Below are positions 17,506 to 26,024 of a stretch of DNA of 64,000 nucleotides, piece by piece. The notes under the pieces are model-generated. The model was not told the DNA's origin, did not search any database, and saw only the letters and a list, made by a program, of their open reading frames with translations. Every line of letters begins with the position of its first letter. Positions within the stretch are counted from its first letter, which is position 1. Source of the DNA: Comamonas sp. lk. Its GTDB lineage: Bacteria; Pseudomonadota; Gammaproteobacteria; Burkholderiales; Burkholderiaceae_C. The stretch covers positions 1 to 64,000 of the forward strand of contig CAMBNY010000004.1 of NCBI GenBank assembly GCA_945869165.1. The letters run 5' to 3'. The translations under genes and the position numbers were made by a program.

Positions 17506-18936
17506 TCAATAGCCGATAGGGCGCGGCCAATTCATGGTGAACTGATCGCCCCGGCGGACATATTTATAGCGGTGCAGTACGAACCATGCGGAAATAATGA
17601 TGAAAAAGGCCATGATGGCCAGCAAATTGCGCCCGTAGCCAAGGAACACCGCTACAAAAGTGATTGCGCACAATGCCGCCAAGGTGAGTGTCGGGATCGG
17701 ATGAAAAGGATGTACGTAGCCCCGCTCAATACTTCCCAGGGGCCACATGCGGCGAAAGCGGATCATGTTGATAGGCATAAACGTGTAGCCCAGCAGTCCC
17801 GCCAAAATCGAGAAGGTAACTATTTGGTTGAGCATGATCTGCCCTTGAATCTGGGTGTAGCCGGTCAGGCCAAAAGCGCAGGCGATCGGCACTAAAAAGA
17901 CAATCGCGCGGTACGGCGTGTGGTAGCGGGGATGGACTGCACCAAACCAGGCGGGCAGGTAGCGATCACGGCCCATAGAGAACCAAGCACGTGAGGCATC
18001 GTTGATGCACCCATTGGCAGACGCCATTGCCGCAAAGGCCGAGCCCACCCACATGAGCACCTGAAGACTCCAGTTGCCCGTGAGTTTGCCTGCGTCGTAC
18101 ATAGGCGTTGCGGCGATACCCAGGTATTCCCAAGGTATCAAGCCTGTACACACATACCATGTAATGATGGCGGCGATCACCAGCGTCAACATGCCGGTCA
18201 TGGTGCCCAGCGGAATAGCACGACCCGGTGAACGGACCTCCTCGGCTGACTGGCAAGTGCCTTCGATGCCCAAGTAGTACCACATGCCAAACTGCAGACT
18301 TGCCAGTACCCCAAGCCATCCGTAGGGAAGGGTCTCATTGGAGAAGAAAACCTTGTGTTGAAGGAGCTGGGTTCCTGACCATGGCCCCACATGGAATAGA
18401 AGAAGCAGAATCGCTAAAAAAGCAAAGCCGGTGATCACGATATTGACGGACAGCGTCATGAAGACGCCACGGTAATTGAGCAAGGCCAGGATCAATATCG
18501 AAAGCGTGACAAACGGACGCGCCAATTGCTCTGCCTGTTCTGGCGAAGCGCCGCCAAAGTCTGCAGCCAAAGACTTCATGAGATCGCCGACCACAATAGC
18601 GTCAGCAGCTTCCAGCATGGTGTAGGCCAATACCAAATACAAACCCACGTTAAAGGCCATCAATGGCCCCACGATATGCTTGGCTTGGGTGTATTGACCA
18701 CCGGCGGCAGCCACGGTCGAGGTCACCTCCGAATCAATCATGGCTACGCAGGTGTACAGCAGGCCGCTCACAAAACAAGCTACCAACGCGGCCCAAGGGC
18801 CACCGTTGTCAATCGTGAAGTTCCACCCCATGAACTCCCCGACCAAGACGATTCCCACTCCCAGCGCCCAGACATGTGCCGGACCCAATACACGGCGCAA
18901 TCCGATATGTGGCACGTTCGATGTAGATGTTGACAT
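17506..18936 (-). CDS. APC-superfamily amine/amino-acid permease
   Basis: A 476-residue secondary transporter with about 12 hydrophobic segments and the N-terminal pattern LRRVLGPAHVWALGVGIVLVGEFMGWN, which is typical of the ethanolamine/amino-acid permease branch of the APC family. GGQYTQAKHIVGP and YYLGIEGTCQSAEEVRSPGR are further family landmarks. AAGGA precedes the ATG. It is the last gene of a unit with three small membrane proteins and lies divergently from the N-methylglutamate genes, so methylamine or a related amine is the most likely substrate; this is inference from context. Confidence 0.85.
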   Translation of the reverse strand: MSTSTSNVPHIGLRRVLGPAHVWALGVGIVLVGEFMGWNFTIDNGGPWAALVACFVSGLLYTCVAMIDSEVTSTVAAAGGQYTQAKHIVGPLMAFNVGLYLVLAYTMLEAADAIVVGDLMKSLAADFGGASPEQAEQLARPFVTLSILILALLNYRGVFMTLSVNIVITGFAFLAILLLLFHVGPWSGTQLLQHKVFFSNETLPYGWLGVLASLQFGMWYYLGIEGTCQSAEEVRSPGRAIPLGTMTGMLTLVIAAIITWYVCTGLIPWEYLGIAATPMYDAGKLTGNWSLQVLMWVGSAFAAMASANGCINDASRAWFSMGRDRYLPAWFGAVHPRYHTPYRAIVFLVPIACAFGLTGYTQIQGQIMLNQIVTFSILAGLLGYTFMPINMIRFRRMWPLGSIERGYVHPFHPIPTLTLAALCAITFVAVFLGYGRNLLAIMAFFIIISAWFVLHRYKYVRRGDQFTMNWPRPIGY

Positions 18937-18977
18937 TTCTTATCCTTTTAGTTGGTCATACCTTCGGACAATCAGAC

Positions 18978-19118
18978 TTATTCCTGGCCTTCGCGGGAAC
19001 TGGTCAAGTAGTCCTCCGGAAATTCCTTGCCAACTTTCAATAGATCAGCCACCATCCATAGGGCAATGAGCGCGGAGAGTAGCCAAGCGCCGTTGGACAA
19101 AATTTCCCAAAAGTTCAT
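18978..19118 (-). CDS. 46-residue single-span membrane protein
   Basis: A short gene encoding MNFWEILSNGAWLLSALIAL followed by a polar, acidic tail. One membrane helix spans about residues 8-26. AAGGAG lies 5 bp before the ATG, and the start overlaps the stop of the 168-residue gene by 4 bp (ATGA), so it is almost certainly translated. It sits 41 bp before the permease gene. It is probably an accessory peptide of the transporter; no family recognised. Confidence 0.7.
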   Translation of the reverse strand: MNFWEILSNGAWLLSALIALWMVADLLKVGKEFPEDYLTSSREGQE

Positions 19119-19621
19119 GCTGACTCCTTAGTTTGCGTGCCGCTTGCCGGGCCGAACCGTTCGTTGATCACTTCGCGCAGCTCTTTGTCGGATGCGCGCA
19201 CCAAGAAAACAAAATATCCAATCACCACGATGGCCGTGAGAATCAACATCAGCCAGTCGATTTCGTAGGACTTGGCCGCGATGGCCGCCTTACGTTCGGC
19301 TACTTTGGCATCGTCCCATCCAAGTGCGGTAAAGCGTTCGGTTTTGAGCTTCTGTTGATCGTCCGTCAGTCCATCAGCGCTCGGCGCGGCAGCCACTGCC
19401 GTGGCCGCCGCCGTGTTGGTGCTGGCATCAGCGGCCGGTGCCTCGGCCACCGCAGTGGTTTGGGCTGCGGGTTCGGGTGCCGGTGCTGGCGCAGCACTCA
19501 AAACAGTCAGGTACAGGCACACCAGCAGCGTTGCCGCTACCAAGGCCACCACGAACAGGCTATCAAACAATTGCCCGGCGGAACTTTGCTCGGGTGGTCG
19601 GTATGGGGATGGTGACGCCAT
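19115..19621 (-). CDS. two-helix membrane protein with Ala/Pro-rich linker
   Basis: A 168-residue protein with a membrane helix at about residues 20-43, a low-complexity Ala/Pro/Glu/Thr linker (about 44-83), a charged region (about 85-118) and a second helix at about 121-142, ending in a charged tail. The start is supported by GGAGG 6 bp upstream. It lies between two other small membrane-protein genes and upstream of the APC permease in one transcription unit. I do not recognise the family; a scaffold or accessory role for the permease is inferred from the conserved-looking coupling. Confidence 0.7.
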   Translation of the reverse strand: MASPSPYRPPEQSSAGQLFDSLFVVALVAATLLVCLYLTVLSAAPAPAPEPAAQTTAVAEAPAADASTNTAAATAVAAAPSADGLTDDQQKLKTERFTALGWDDAKVAERKAAIAAKSYEIDWLMLILTAIVVIGYFVFLVRASDKELREVINERFGPASGTQTKESA

Positions 19622-19650
19622 AAATTTCCTCCTGGTTAACTTGCGTGATG

Positions 19651-19947
19651 CTATTTATTTGCAACGGCAATGGCATCGAGGTGTTCGATGTCTTGGCGGT
19701 AAATGTGCTCCTTGGCATGCTCGTAATGTTTCACCATCGCAATAATGGAAGCGGTGTTGAAAACACACAGGGCTAAGGCGCTGAGGTAGACCAGTCCCAT
19801 GAAGTTGCCGGGCGGGCCTAAAGCCGCGACCTGACTGACGACGAACCAGACGGCAAGCCAGGCGCCTATCAGCAAGGCGTAGGCAAATAGGCGGTCATTG
19901 CTGAACATTTTGTCAATACGTTCTCGCATGCTGTTTTCTGCATTCAT
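19651..19947 (-). CDS. 98-residue two-helix membrane protein
   Basis: Small membrane protein with helices at about residues 22-43 and 50-70 and polar ends; the C-terminus HAKEHIYRQDIEHLDAIAV is amphipathic. The start at 19947 is preferred over an upstream in-frame codon because GGAG lies 8 bp before it. It is the first gene of the permease unit, directly behind the conserved promoter element at 19986-20040. Family unknown. Confidence 0.7.
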   Translation of the reverse strand: MNAENSMRERIDKMFSNDRLFAYALLIGAWLAVWFVVSQVAALGPPGNFMGLVYLSALALCVFNTASIIAMVKHYEHAKEHIYRQDIEHLDAIAVANK

Positions 19948-19985
19948 AGGAATTTCTCCAAGGATTTTTGAAAGAGCCATTTAAG

Positions 19986-20040
19986 TTTGCAACTATGTTT
20001 CCTATAGATAAATGGGTGAATACCCTTGGTTGGGAGCGAA
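19986..20040 (-). promoter_or_regulatory. conserved promoter element B (matches element A)
   Basis: Shares with 16331-16380 the ordered blocks GTTTCC, then an imperfect dyad GATAAAT-GGGTGAATACCC (20007-20025), then TACCCTTGG and GGGA. The core is about 60 bp before the start of the first permease-unit gene, in the same orientation relative to the gene as element A. It also lies in the divergent region before the XRE-cupin regulator gene. Confidence 0.55.
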
Positions 20041-20244
20041 TGCAGGGATGAATCTGACTTTTTGAAGGCAGTTGATGGCATGCGACATCCGAATTACGCA
20101 AGGCTGGATTCAATTTCGACTGATTAAATACACAGCCATACCCGTGCATTGCCTAGTTAGAGCGTTGATACCCTCAAGGAGTCGATTGCTCCTCAGGAGG
20201 CAAAGCTATACTAAATCGCAGCAAAGAAATTTCGTTTGGAATTT

Positions 20245-20838
20245 ATGTCAAACAGTCCATCGTTAGAAGTGTTTCTCGGCAAGGCCATTCGCGAAAAGCG
20301 ACTAAGTCATGGCCTGACGATTGCCGACGTTTCTGAACGGGCCGGTATCAGCCGGGGTATGCTTTCGAAGATCGAGAACGCACAGACAGCGACCAGTTTG
20401 GACACCTTGCAGCGCATTGCATCGGCACTAGGCGTTTCATTGTCGATATTGTTTAGAGATTTTGGTATCGAGGGGGGCTCTGCCCAGCACGTCCCCAATG
20501 GCGAGGGAATGCAGGTAGTACGCCGCGGCACAAAAAGTGGGCACACCTACCATTTGCTGGCCTACGACCAAGGCCCGACCAAAACGTTTGAACCGTTTCT
20601 GATCACCATTGACAACCAAAGCGAAGTTTTCCCGGATTTTGAACATCCGGGTACAGAATTCATTTACATGCTGGAAGGGCGGATGGACTACCGCCATGGG
20701 GAGCAAATTTACTCCCTGGTTCCTGGAGATTCACTGACTTTTCGCGGCGAAGTTCCCCATGGGCCGGGTGTGCTGCACGAGGTCCCGATTCGCTTCATCA
20801 CGGTCATCGTATACCCCATTCGAGGAGATATTGAGTAG
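20245..20838 (+). CDS. XRE-family regulator with C-terminal cupin
   Basis: A 197-residue DNA-binding regulator. The N-terminal helix-turn-helix (about residues 11-66) contains LTIADVSERAGISRGMLSKI, and the C-terminal cupin (about 105-190) contains HPGTEFIYMLEGRMDYRHG and VPGDSLTFRGEVPHGP. This architecture is common among local regulators of amine and amino-acid catabolism, where the cupin senses a metabolite. The start at 20245 (ATG) is preferred to a TTG three codons upstream. It stands directly before mgdA on the same strand and divergent from the permease unit, so it is the best candidate regulator of both. Confidence 0.88.
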   Translation: MSNSPSLEVFLGKAIREKRLSHGLTIADVSERAGISRGMLSKIENAQTATSLDTLQRIASALGVSLSILFRDFGIEGGSAQHVPNGEGMQVVRRGTKSGHTYHLLAYDQGPTKTFEPFLITIDNQSEVFPDFEHPGTEFIYMLEGRMDYRHGEQIYSLVPGDSLTFRGEVPHGPGVLHEVPIRFITVIVYPIRGDIE

Positions 20839-20932
20839 CTTTTCCGAAGTTTTTTTGTTTATTCTTAAGAACAATAGTTGCATTCAAAGAATTTTCAATG
20901 CATACTCTTCGCTAGAACTTCAGAGACCTCTC

Positions 20933-22174
20933 ATGCCTTGGCGACTGCTCAAATTTGCCCTATCAGACCAACATCCTGAGCCACGGATGTTTACACCGCA
21001 TGGGCAATTGAAGTCCAGCTATGACGTGGTCATCATCGGCGCAGGCGGACATGGCCTGGCCAGTGCCTATTACCTAGCGCGTGACCATGGCATTACCAAT
21101 GTGGCGGTCATCGAGCAAGGCTACATTGGCGGCGGCAATACCGGACGCAATACCACCATCATTCGCTCCAATTACCTCACGCCCGAGGGCGTCAAGTTCT
21201 ACGACGAGTCGGTGCGGCTCTGGCAAGATCTGGCCACCGACTTTGACCTCAATCTTTTTTACTCTACCCGCGGCCATTTCACCTTAGCGCATACCGATGC
21301 TTCGCTGCGCACCATGCGCTGGCGTGCCGAAGTCAATAAGCATTACGGCGTGGACTCTGAGCTTGTGTTCCCAGATTTCATTCAAAAAGCCATTCCTTCG
21401 ATGGATATGACTTGCGCCGGACACGCGCCGGTGATGGGTGCGCTCTACCATGCGCCGGGTGCGATTGCCCGCCATGATGCAGTTGCATGGGGATATGGTC
21501 GCGGTGCGGATATGCGCGGGGTGGAGATACATCAGCAAACCCGCGTGCTGGACATCATGACGCGCGGTGGCCGGGTTACCGGGGTAAAAACCACACGCGG
21601 CGACATTGCTTGCGGCAAGGTTTTGTGCGCAGTGGCGGGTTCCACGCCACGTATCCTGAAGATGCTGGATTTGCGCAGCCCGATTTACATCCACCCCTTG
21701 CAAGCCATGGTCAGTGAACCCATGAAGCAATGGCTGGACCCGATTATTGTGTCGGGTAGCTTGCATGTGTATATCAGCCAGACGGCGCGCGGAGAATTGG
21801 TCATGGGCGCTTCGCTAGATCCTTACGAATTGCACTCCACCCGCTCGACCTTGGACTTTACCGAGAGCCTGAGCGCGCACATGGTGGAATTGCTGCCCCA
21901 TTTGTCGCAGGCCAAAATCGTACGCCAGTGGGCCGGCATGGCCGATATGACGCCCGACTTTGCGCCGATTATGGGGAAGACACCGGTCGAAGGTTTTTAC
22001 CTCGATGCCGGTTGGGGCACCTGGGGCTTTAAAGCCACGCCGGTAGCGGGCAAAACCATGTCCTACACCGTGGCCAATGACCGGGCACACCCACTCATCG
22101 AAGGCTTTGGCTTTGACCGGTTTGAGCGCTATGCGCCCACCGGTGAAAAGGGTGCCGCTTCGGTCGGCCATTGA
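20933..22174 (+). CDS. mgdA: N-methylglutamate dehydrogenase subunit A (SoxB-like)
   Basis: A 413-residue FAD-dependent subunit of the sarcosine-oxidase-beta type. The dinucleotide motif VIIGAGGHGLASAYYLA is at about residues 30-46, GGNTGRNTTIIRSNYL follows (flavin-site region) and the C-terminus has GWGTWGFKATPVAGKTM. In the N-methylglutamate pathway this complex oxidises N-methylglutamate to glutamate, passing the methyl group to tetrahydrofolate as a C1 unit. The assignment over plain sarcosine oxidase rests on the adjacent gmaS and mgsABC genes. Two weak points: the ribosome-binding site is poor, and the frame is open upstream through the regulator gene. Confidence 0.9.
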   Translation: MPWRLLKFALSDQHPEPRMFTPHGQLKSSYDVVIIGAGGHGLASAYYLARDHGITNVAVIEQGYIGGGNTGRNTTIIRSNYLTPEGVKFYDESVRLWQDLATDFDLNLFYSTRGHFTLAHTDASLRTMRWRAEVNKHYGVDSELVFPDFIQKAIPSMDMTCAGHAPVMGALYHAPGAIARHDAVAWGYGRGADMRGVEIHQQTRVLDIMTRGGRVTGVKTTRGDIACGKVLCAVAGSTPRILKMLDLRSPIYIHPLQAMVSEPMKQWLDPIIVSGSLHVYISQTARGELVMGASLDPYELHSTRSTLDFTESLSAHMVELLPHLSQAKIVRQWAGMADMTPDFAPIMGKTPVEGFYLDAGWGTWGFKATPVAGKTMSYTVANDRAHPLIEGFGFDRFERYAPTGEKGAASVGH

Positions 22175-22184
22175 GGAGCGCACC

Positions 22185-22439
22185 ATGAAAATCATGACTT
22201 GCCCCATCAACGGCCCGCGCCTGATTTCGGAGTTTGCGTATTGGGGTGAATGCAAAACCATGCCCGATCCTGCAAGCTGTACCGATGTGCAATGGGCGGA
22301 CTATGTATTTAACAAGAACGGCGCACCGGGCATCAAGCACGAATGGTGGTGCCACACGCCCAGCAATACCTGGTTTATTGCGGTGCGCGACACGGTGTCT
22401 GATGTGATTGAAAAGACCTTTCTCTATGGCCAGCAGTAA
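22185..22439 (+). CDS. mgdB: N-methylglutamate dehydrogenase subunit B (SoxD-like)
   Basis: An 84-residue protein of the sarcosine oxidase delta family, which supplies a zinc-binding subunit to the heterotetramer. It begins MKIMTCPINGPRLISEFAYW and keeps the family ending with HTPSNTWFIAVRDT. The start is set by GAGGAG 7 bp upstream, and the gene follows mgdA after 10 bp. It overlaps the chosen start of mgdC by 14 bp. Confidence 0.9.
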   Translation: MKIMTCPINGPRLISEFAYWGECKTMPDPASCTDVQWADYVFNKNGAPGIKHEWWCHTPSNTWFIAVRDTVSDVIEKTFLYGQQ

Positions 22440-25371
22440 CTTCATGCGCCTGCCGCCCCAACATGGCGAGTGGATCGACCGCGCAAGCGCATTGCCTTTG
22501 CGTTTTGAAGGCCAAAGCTACAGCGGCTTTGAGGGTGACCGTATCACCACGGCTTTATGGGCTGCTGATCAGCGCGTTCTGGGCCGCTCCTTCAAGTACC
22601 ACAGAGCGCGCGGTGTATTGACGCTGGCCAACCATGACATCAATGTCATGCTGCAAACTGACCAGGCCATGAATATCCGCGGCGATGTCGAGGCGCTGGT
22701 GGCAGGGATGGATTTGCATGTGGTCAATACGGCAGGTGGTGTTCACCATGACCGTAACCGATTCATGGGCCTGCTGGCGCGCTTTCTGCCCGTGGGTTTT
22801 TACTACAAAGCTTTCCACACCAAGCTACTCTTTCCCTTGTGGGAACGCGTGATCCGCGATTTTTCCGGTTTGGGCAAGCTCGACCTGAGCAAGCCTGCGC
22901 TACATACGCCCAAGCGCTATGATTTTTGCGATGTGCTGGTAATCGGCGCGGGTATATCGGGTTTACAAGCAGCCTTGCACGCGGCGCAGGCTGGGGCGCA
23001 GGTCGTGGTGGTGGATGAAAACGCGCGCAGCGGTGGTAGCGCTAGCTACCAACTCGGCGCGGATACTGCATCCTTAGAGGCCTTGCACCAACTACAAGCT
23101 GCGGTGGCAGCGCAGCCGCTTATCCGCCTGCTTACCGACACCGTTGCCGCAGGCTACTACGCCGACCACTGGATCGCACTGGTGGACACGCAGCGCATGA
23201 CCAAGCTGCGCGCTAAAGCCGTGGTGGTGGCCACCGGGGCCTTCGAGCTGCCTGCGGTATTTCGCCACAACGACATCCCCGGCATCATGACCGGCGGCGC
23301 AGCGCAGCGGCTGATCAACCGCTACGCGGTGCGCCCCATGCACACCGCAGTGGCACTGGTGGCCAATAGCGAAGGATTTACTGCCGTGCTAGATGCCCTG
23401 CGCGCGGGCGTGAAAGTCGCCGCCGTGGCTGATATGCGCAGCCCAACCCCAGCCTGTGCCGCGCGTGACGCGGTGTGCGCAGCCGGTGTACGCGTGCTAG
23501 ACGGCTGGGTAATTTACGAAGCCCATGCAGGCGACAGTGGACGCCGCCTCACCGGTGTGACCCTTGCGCGTTTAATGGCCGATGGACAAGCCGATACCAG
23601 CAGCCAAGAACATATTGCCTGCGACGGCGTGATCATGAGCGTGGGCTACGCGCCCGCTTCCAACCTTTTGTACCAAGCGGGTACGAGCATGGGCTGGTCT
23701 GATGCCGTGCAGCAGTTTGTACCGGCCAAGCTGCCTGCGGGCATATTCGCTTGCGGACGGGTCAACGGCGTTTACGACAACGCTGCCAAGGCGCTGGACG
23801 GACAGCGCGCCGGTATGCTGGCTGCGGCCCATTGCGGCTTCGCCAGCCTAGCGGCGTTGCCAGAGGTGCCGGCGCCGCTTCATTGCCCGAGCCACCCGTG
23901 GCCCATCGTGGCACACCCCAAGGGCAAAAACTTTGTCGACTTCGACGAAGACCTACAGCTCAAAGATTTTTATAACGCGGCGCAAGAGGGCTACGACAAC
24001 ATCGAGCTGATGAAGCGCTACACCACCAACGGCATGGGCCCCAGCCAGGGCAAGCATTCCAATATGACAGCGCTGCGGGTGCTGGCGCGCATCACCGGTA
24101 AAACGCCGATCGAGGTCGGCACCACCACTGCACGGCCCTTCTTTCATCCGGTGCCGATATCGCATCTGGCCGGGCGCGGCTTCAACCCCGAGCGGCATAC
24201 TCCCATGCGCGCCCTGCACACGCAGGCTGGCGCCGTCTGGATGGCAGCTGGCATGTGGCAGCGCCCTGAGTACTACGCGGTAGCAGGCCGTTCGCGCATG
24301 CAATGCATACGCGAAGAGGCGATGAACGTTCGCCAAGGCGTGGGCATCATCGATGTGGGCACGCTGGGTAAGCTGGAAGTGATAGGCCCGCAAGCCGCTG
24401 AATTTTTGGAGCGCATCTACATCTCGCGCTACGCCAATCTGGCCGTGGGCATGACCCGTTACGCGGTGATGTGCGACGAATCGGGCGTGGTGATTGACGA
24501 CGGCGTGGTGGCCCGCCTGGGCGAGCAGCATTTTTATTTCACCACCACCACTTCGGGCGCGGCTACGGTCTACCGCGAGCTTTCGCGCTTAAACACCATG
24601 TGGCGTATGGACTGCGGCATCGTCAACCATACCGGCGCGTTTGCCGGGGTGAATCTGGCCGGGCCGCAGGCCCGCCAACTTTTGGCAGCGTTGACCGCAG
24701 CCGACCTGGACGGTAGCGCCTTTCCCTATCTAGGCGTGCGCGCTATCGAGGTCGCTGGTATTACGGCGCGTGCTATGCGCGTGGGTTTTGTCGGGGAGTG
24801 GGGTTACGAAATCCATGTGCCGGCCGAGCACGGCGCTGCGCTGTGGCAGGCCCTGATGCAAGCCGGTGCAAACCTGGGCATACGACCTTTCGGCGTGGAG
24901 GCGCAGCGCTTGTTGCGGCTGGAGAAGGGGCACATCATCATCGGCCAGGACACCGACGGCTTGACCGTTCCTCGCGAGGCCGGATTAGGCTGGGCGGCCA
25001 AATTGGACAAACCTTTCTTCATTGGCCAGCGCAGCCTGCAGGCGATTGCCAAGCAGCCGCAAAAGCAGACACTGGTCGGCTTCACAATGGATATACCCGG
25101 CATGGACGCCAGCCAGGACAGCCATCCAGACATGCCCGCAGAAAGCCACCTGGTTATTGTGGACGGCGAGATCAGTGGGCGCATCACCAGCGTGGCGTTC
25201 AGCCCGGCACTGGGCAAAGTCATCGGCATGGTCTATGTCACACCGGCACTTAGCGCGGTAGGCACCCCCCTGCCCCTGCGCCTGACCAACGGGAAGATGG
25301 TGCACGCGCAGGTAGTGGCGCTGCCCTTTTTCGACGCTGCCGGTGCCCGACAAAAGGAGGCTAGCGCATGA
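22426..25371 (+). CDS. mgdC: N-methylglutamate dehydrogenase subunit C (SoxA-like)
   Basis: A 981-residue sarcosine-oxidase-alpha-type subunit. Domain order is an N-terminal ferredoxin-like/oxidase domain (GFEGDRITTALWAADQRVLG), an FAD/NAD-binding domain (VLVIGAGISGLQAALHAAQAG near residues 171-190) and a C-terminal GcvT-like tetrahydrofolate-binding domain (GVGIIDVGTLGKLEVIGPQA and VGFVGEWGYEIHVP). The GcvT part receives the methyl-derived C1 unit. ATG 22426 overlaps mgdB; the ATG at 22444 would avoid the overlap and is equally possible. Confidence 0.92.
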   Translation: MASSNFMRLPPQHGEWIDRASALPLRFEGQSYSGFEGDRITTALWAADQRVLGRSFKYHRARGVLTLANHDINVMLQTDQAMNIRGDVEALVAGMDLHVVNTAGGVHHDRNRFMGLLARFLPVGFYYKAFHTKLLFPLWERVIRDFSGLGKLDLSKPALHTPKRYDFCDVLVIGAGISGLQAALHAAQAGAQVVVVDENARSGGSASYQLGADTASLEALHQLQAAVAAQPLIRLLTDTVAAGYYADHWIALVDTQRMTKLRAKAVVVATGAFELPAVFRHNDIPGIMTGGAAQRLINRYAVRPMHTAVALVANSEGFTAVLDALRAGVKVAAVADMRSPTPACAARDAVCAAGVRVLDGWVIYEAHAGDSGRRLTGVTLARLMADGQADTSSQEHIACDGVIMSVGYAPASNLLYQAGTSMGWSDAVQQFVPAKLPAGIFACGRVNGVYDNAAKALDGQRAGMLAAAHCGFASLAALPEVPAPLHCPSHPWPIVAHPKGKNFVDFDEDLQLKDFYNAAQEGYDNIELMKRYTTNGMGPSQGKHSNMTALRVLARITGKTPIEVGTTTARPFFHPVPISHLAGRGFNPERHTPMRALHTQAGAVWMAAGMWQRPEYYAVAGRSRMQCIREEAMNVRQGVGIIDVGTLGKLEVIGPQAAEFLERIYISRYANLAVGMTRYAVMCDESGVVIDDGVVARLGEQHFYFTTTTSGAATVYRELSRLNTMWRMDCGIVNHTGAFAGVNLAGPQARQLLAALTAADLDGSAFPYLGVRAIEVAGITARAMRVGFVGEWGYEIHVPAEHGAALWQALMQAGANLGIRPFGVEAQRLLRLEKGHIIIGQDTDGLTVPREAGLGWAAKLDKPFFIGQRSLQAIAKQPQKQTLVGFTMDIPGMDASQDSHPDMPAESHLVIVDGEISGRITSVAFSPALGKVIGMVYVTPALSAVGTPLPLRLTNGKMVHAQVVALPFFDAAGARQKEASA

Positions 25372-25973
25372 ACACCCTGACGCAGGCACCCCAACGCGCT
25401 TCACCTTTTGCGCTGGCGCAGCACTGGTCGACTCAAGATACAGGCCCGGCGGCCGCCGACCTGACCTTGACCGATCGATCGTTGCAGACCGCCCGCTGGG
25501 GCTGCAAAGGCCCGGCCGCGCCGCAGTGGCTTGCCGAACACGGCCTGCCCGTGCCGCCCGCTTACAACCGCTACTGCGAACTAGCGACCAGTGGCCTGGT
25601 CGCGCGCTTAGGTGTTACCGAATTCCTGATAGAGGCTGACGCCGCAACCCTCGCCTCGCTGCACGACGCAGCCATGCCTGCAGGTCGGGTTCACGGCCTG
25701 TACCCGGTCTTGCGCCAGGACGCTGCCTTGCAGTTGGAAGGCCCCGCCTTGCACACGCTGTTGCGCCAAGTCTGCTCGGTCGATTTACAAGCCCGTGAGA
25801 ACCCGCCAGATTCCGTGTTCCTCACCACCATGGTGGGCGTTGGCGTGACCCTGTTGTGGCGCGGCAATGCGCTGCTGCTGTGGGCCGATGGCACCATGGG
25901 CAGTTATTTGTGGGACACATTGGCAGAGGTGGCGCGCGATTGCGGCAGCCTGCGCCTACGCCCCGCGCCTTGA
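25368..25973 (+). CDS. mgdD: N-methylglutamate dehydrogenase subunit D (SoxG-like)
   Basis: A 201-residue protein of the sarcosine-oxidase gamma family, the small GcvT-like fourth subunit. Landmarks are FLIEADAATLASLHDA and a C-terminal segment containing VFLTTMVGVGVTLLWRG. Its start overlaps the mgdC stop by 4 bp (ATGA). Sequence conservation in this subunit is generally low, so the assignment leans on position as fourth gene of the mgdABCD unit and on length. Confidence 0.85.
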   Translation: MNTLTQAPQRASPFALAQHWSTQDTGPAAADLTLTDRSLQTARWGCKGPAAPQWLAEHGLPVPPAYNRYCELATSGLVARLGVTEFLIEADAATLASLHDAAMPAGRVHGLYPVLRQDAALQLEGPALHTLLRQVCSVDLQARENPPDSVFLTTMVGVGVTLLWRGNALLLWADGTMGSYLWDTLAEVARDCGSLRLRPAP

Positions 25974-26024
25974 ATTTTTTTCCTAAGCACCCCGACCCAT
26001 TGCCCAAATAAAAGGAGACATACG

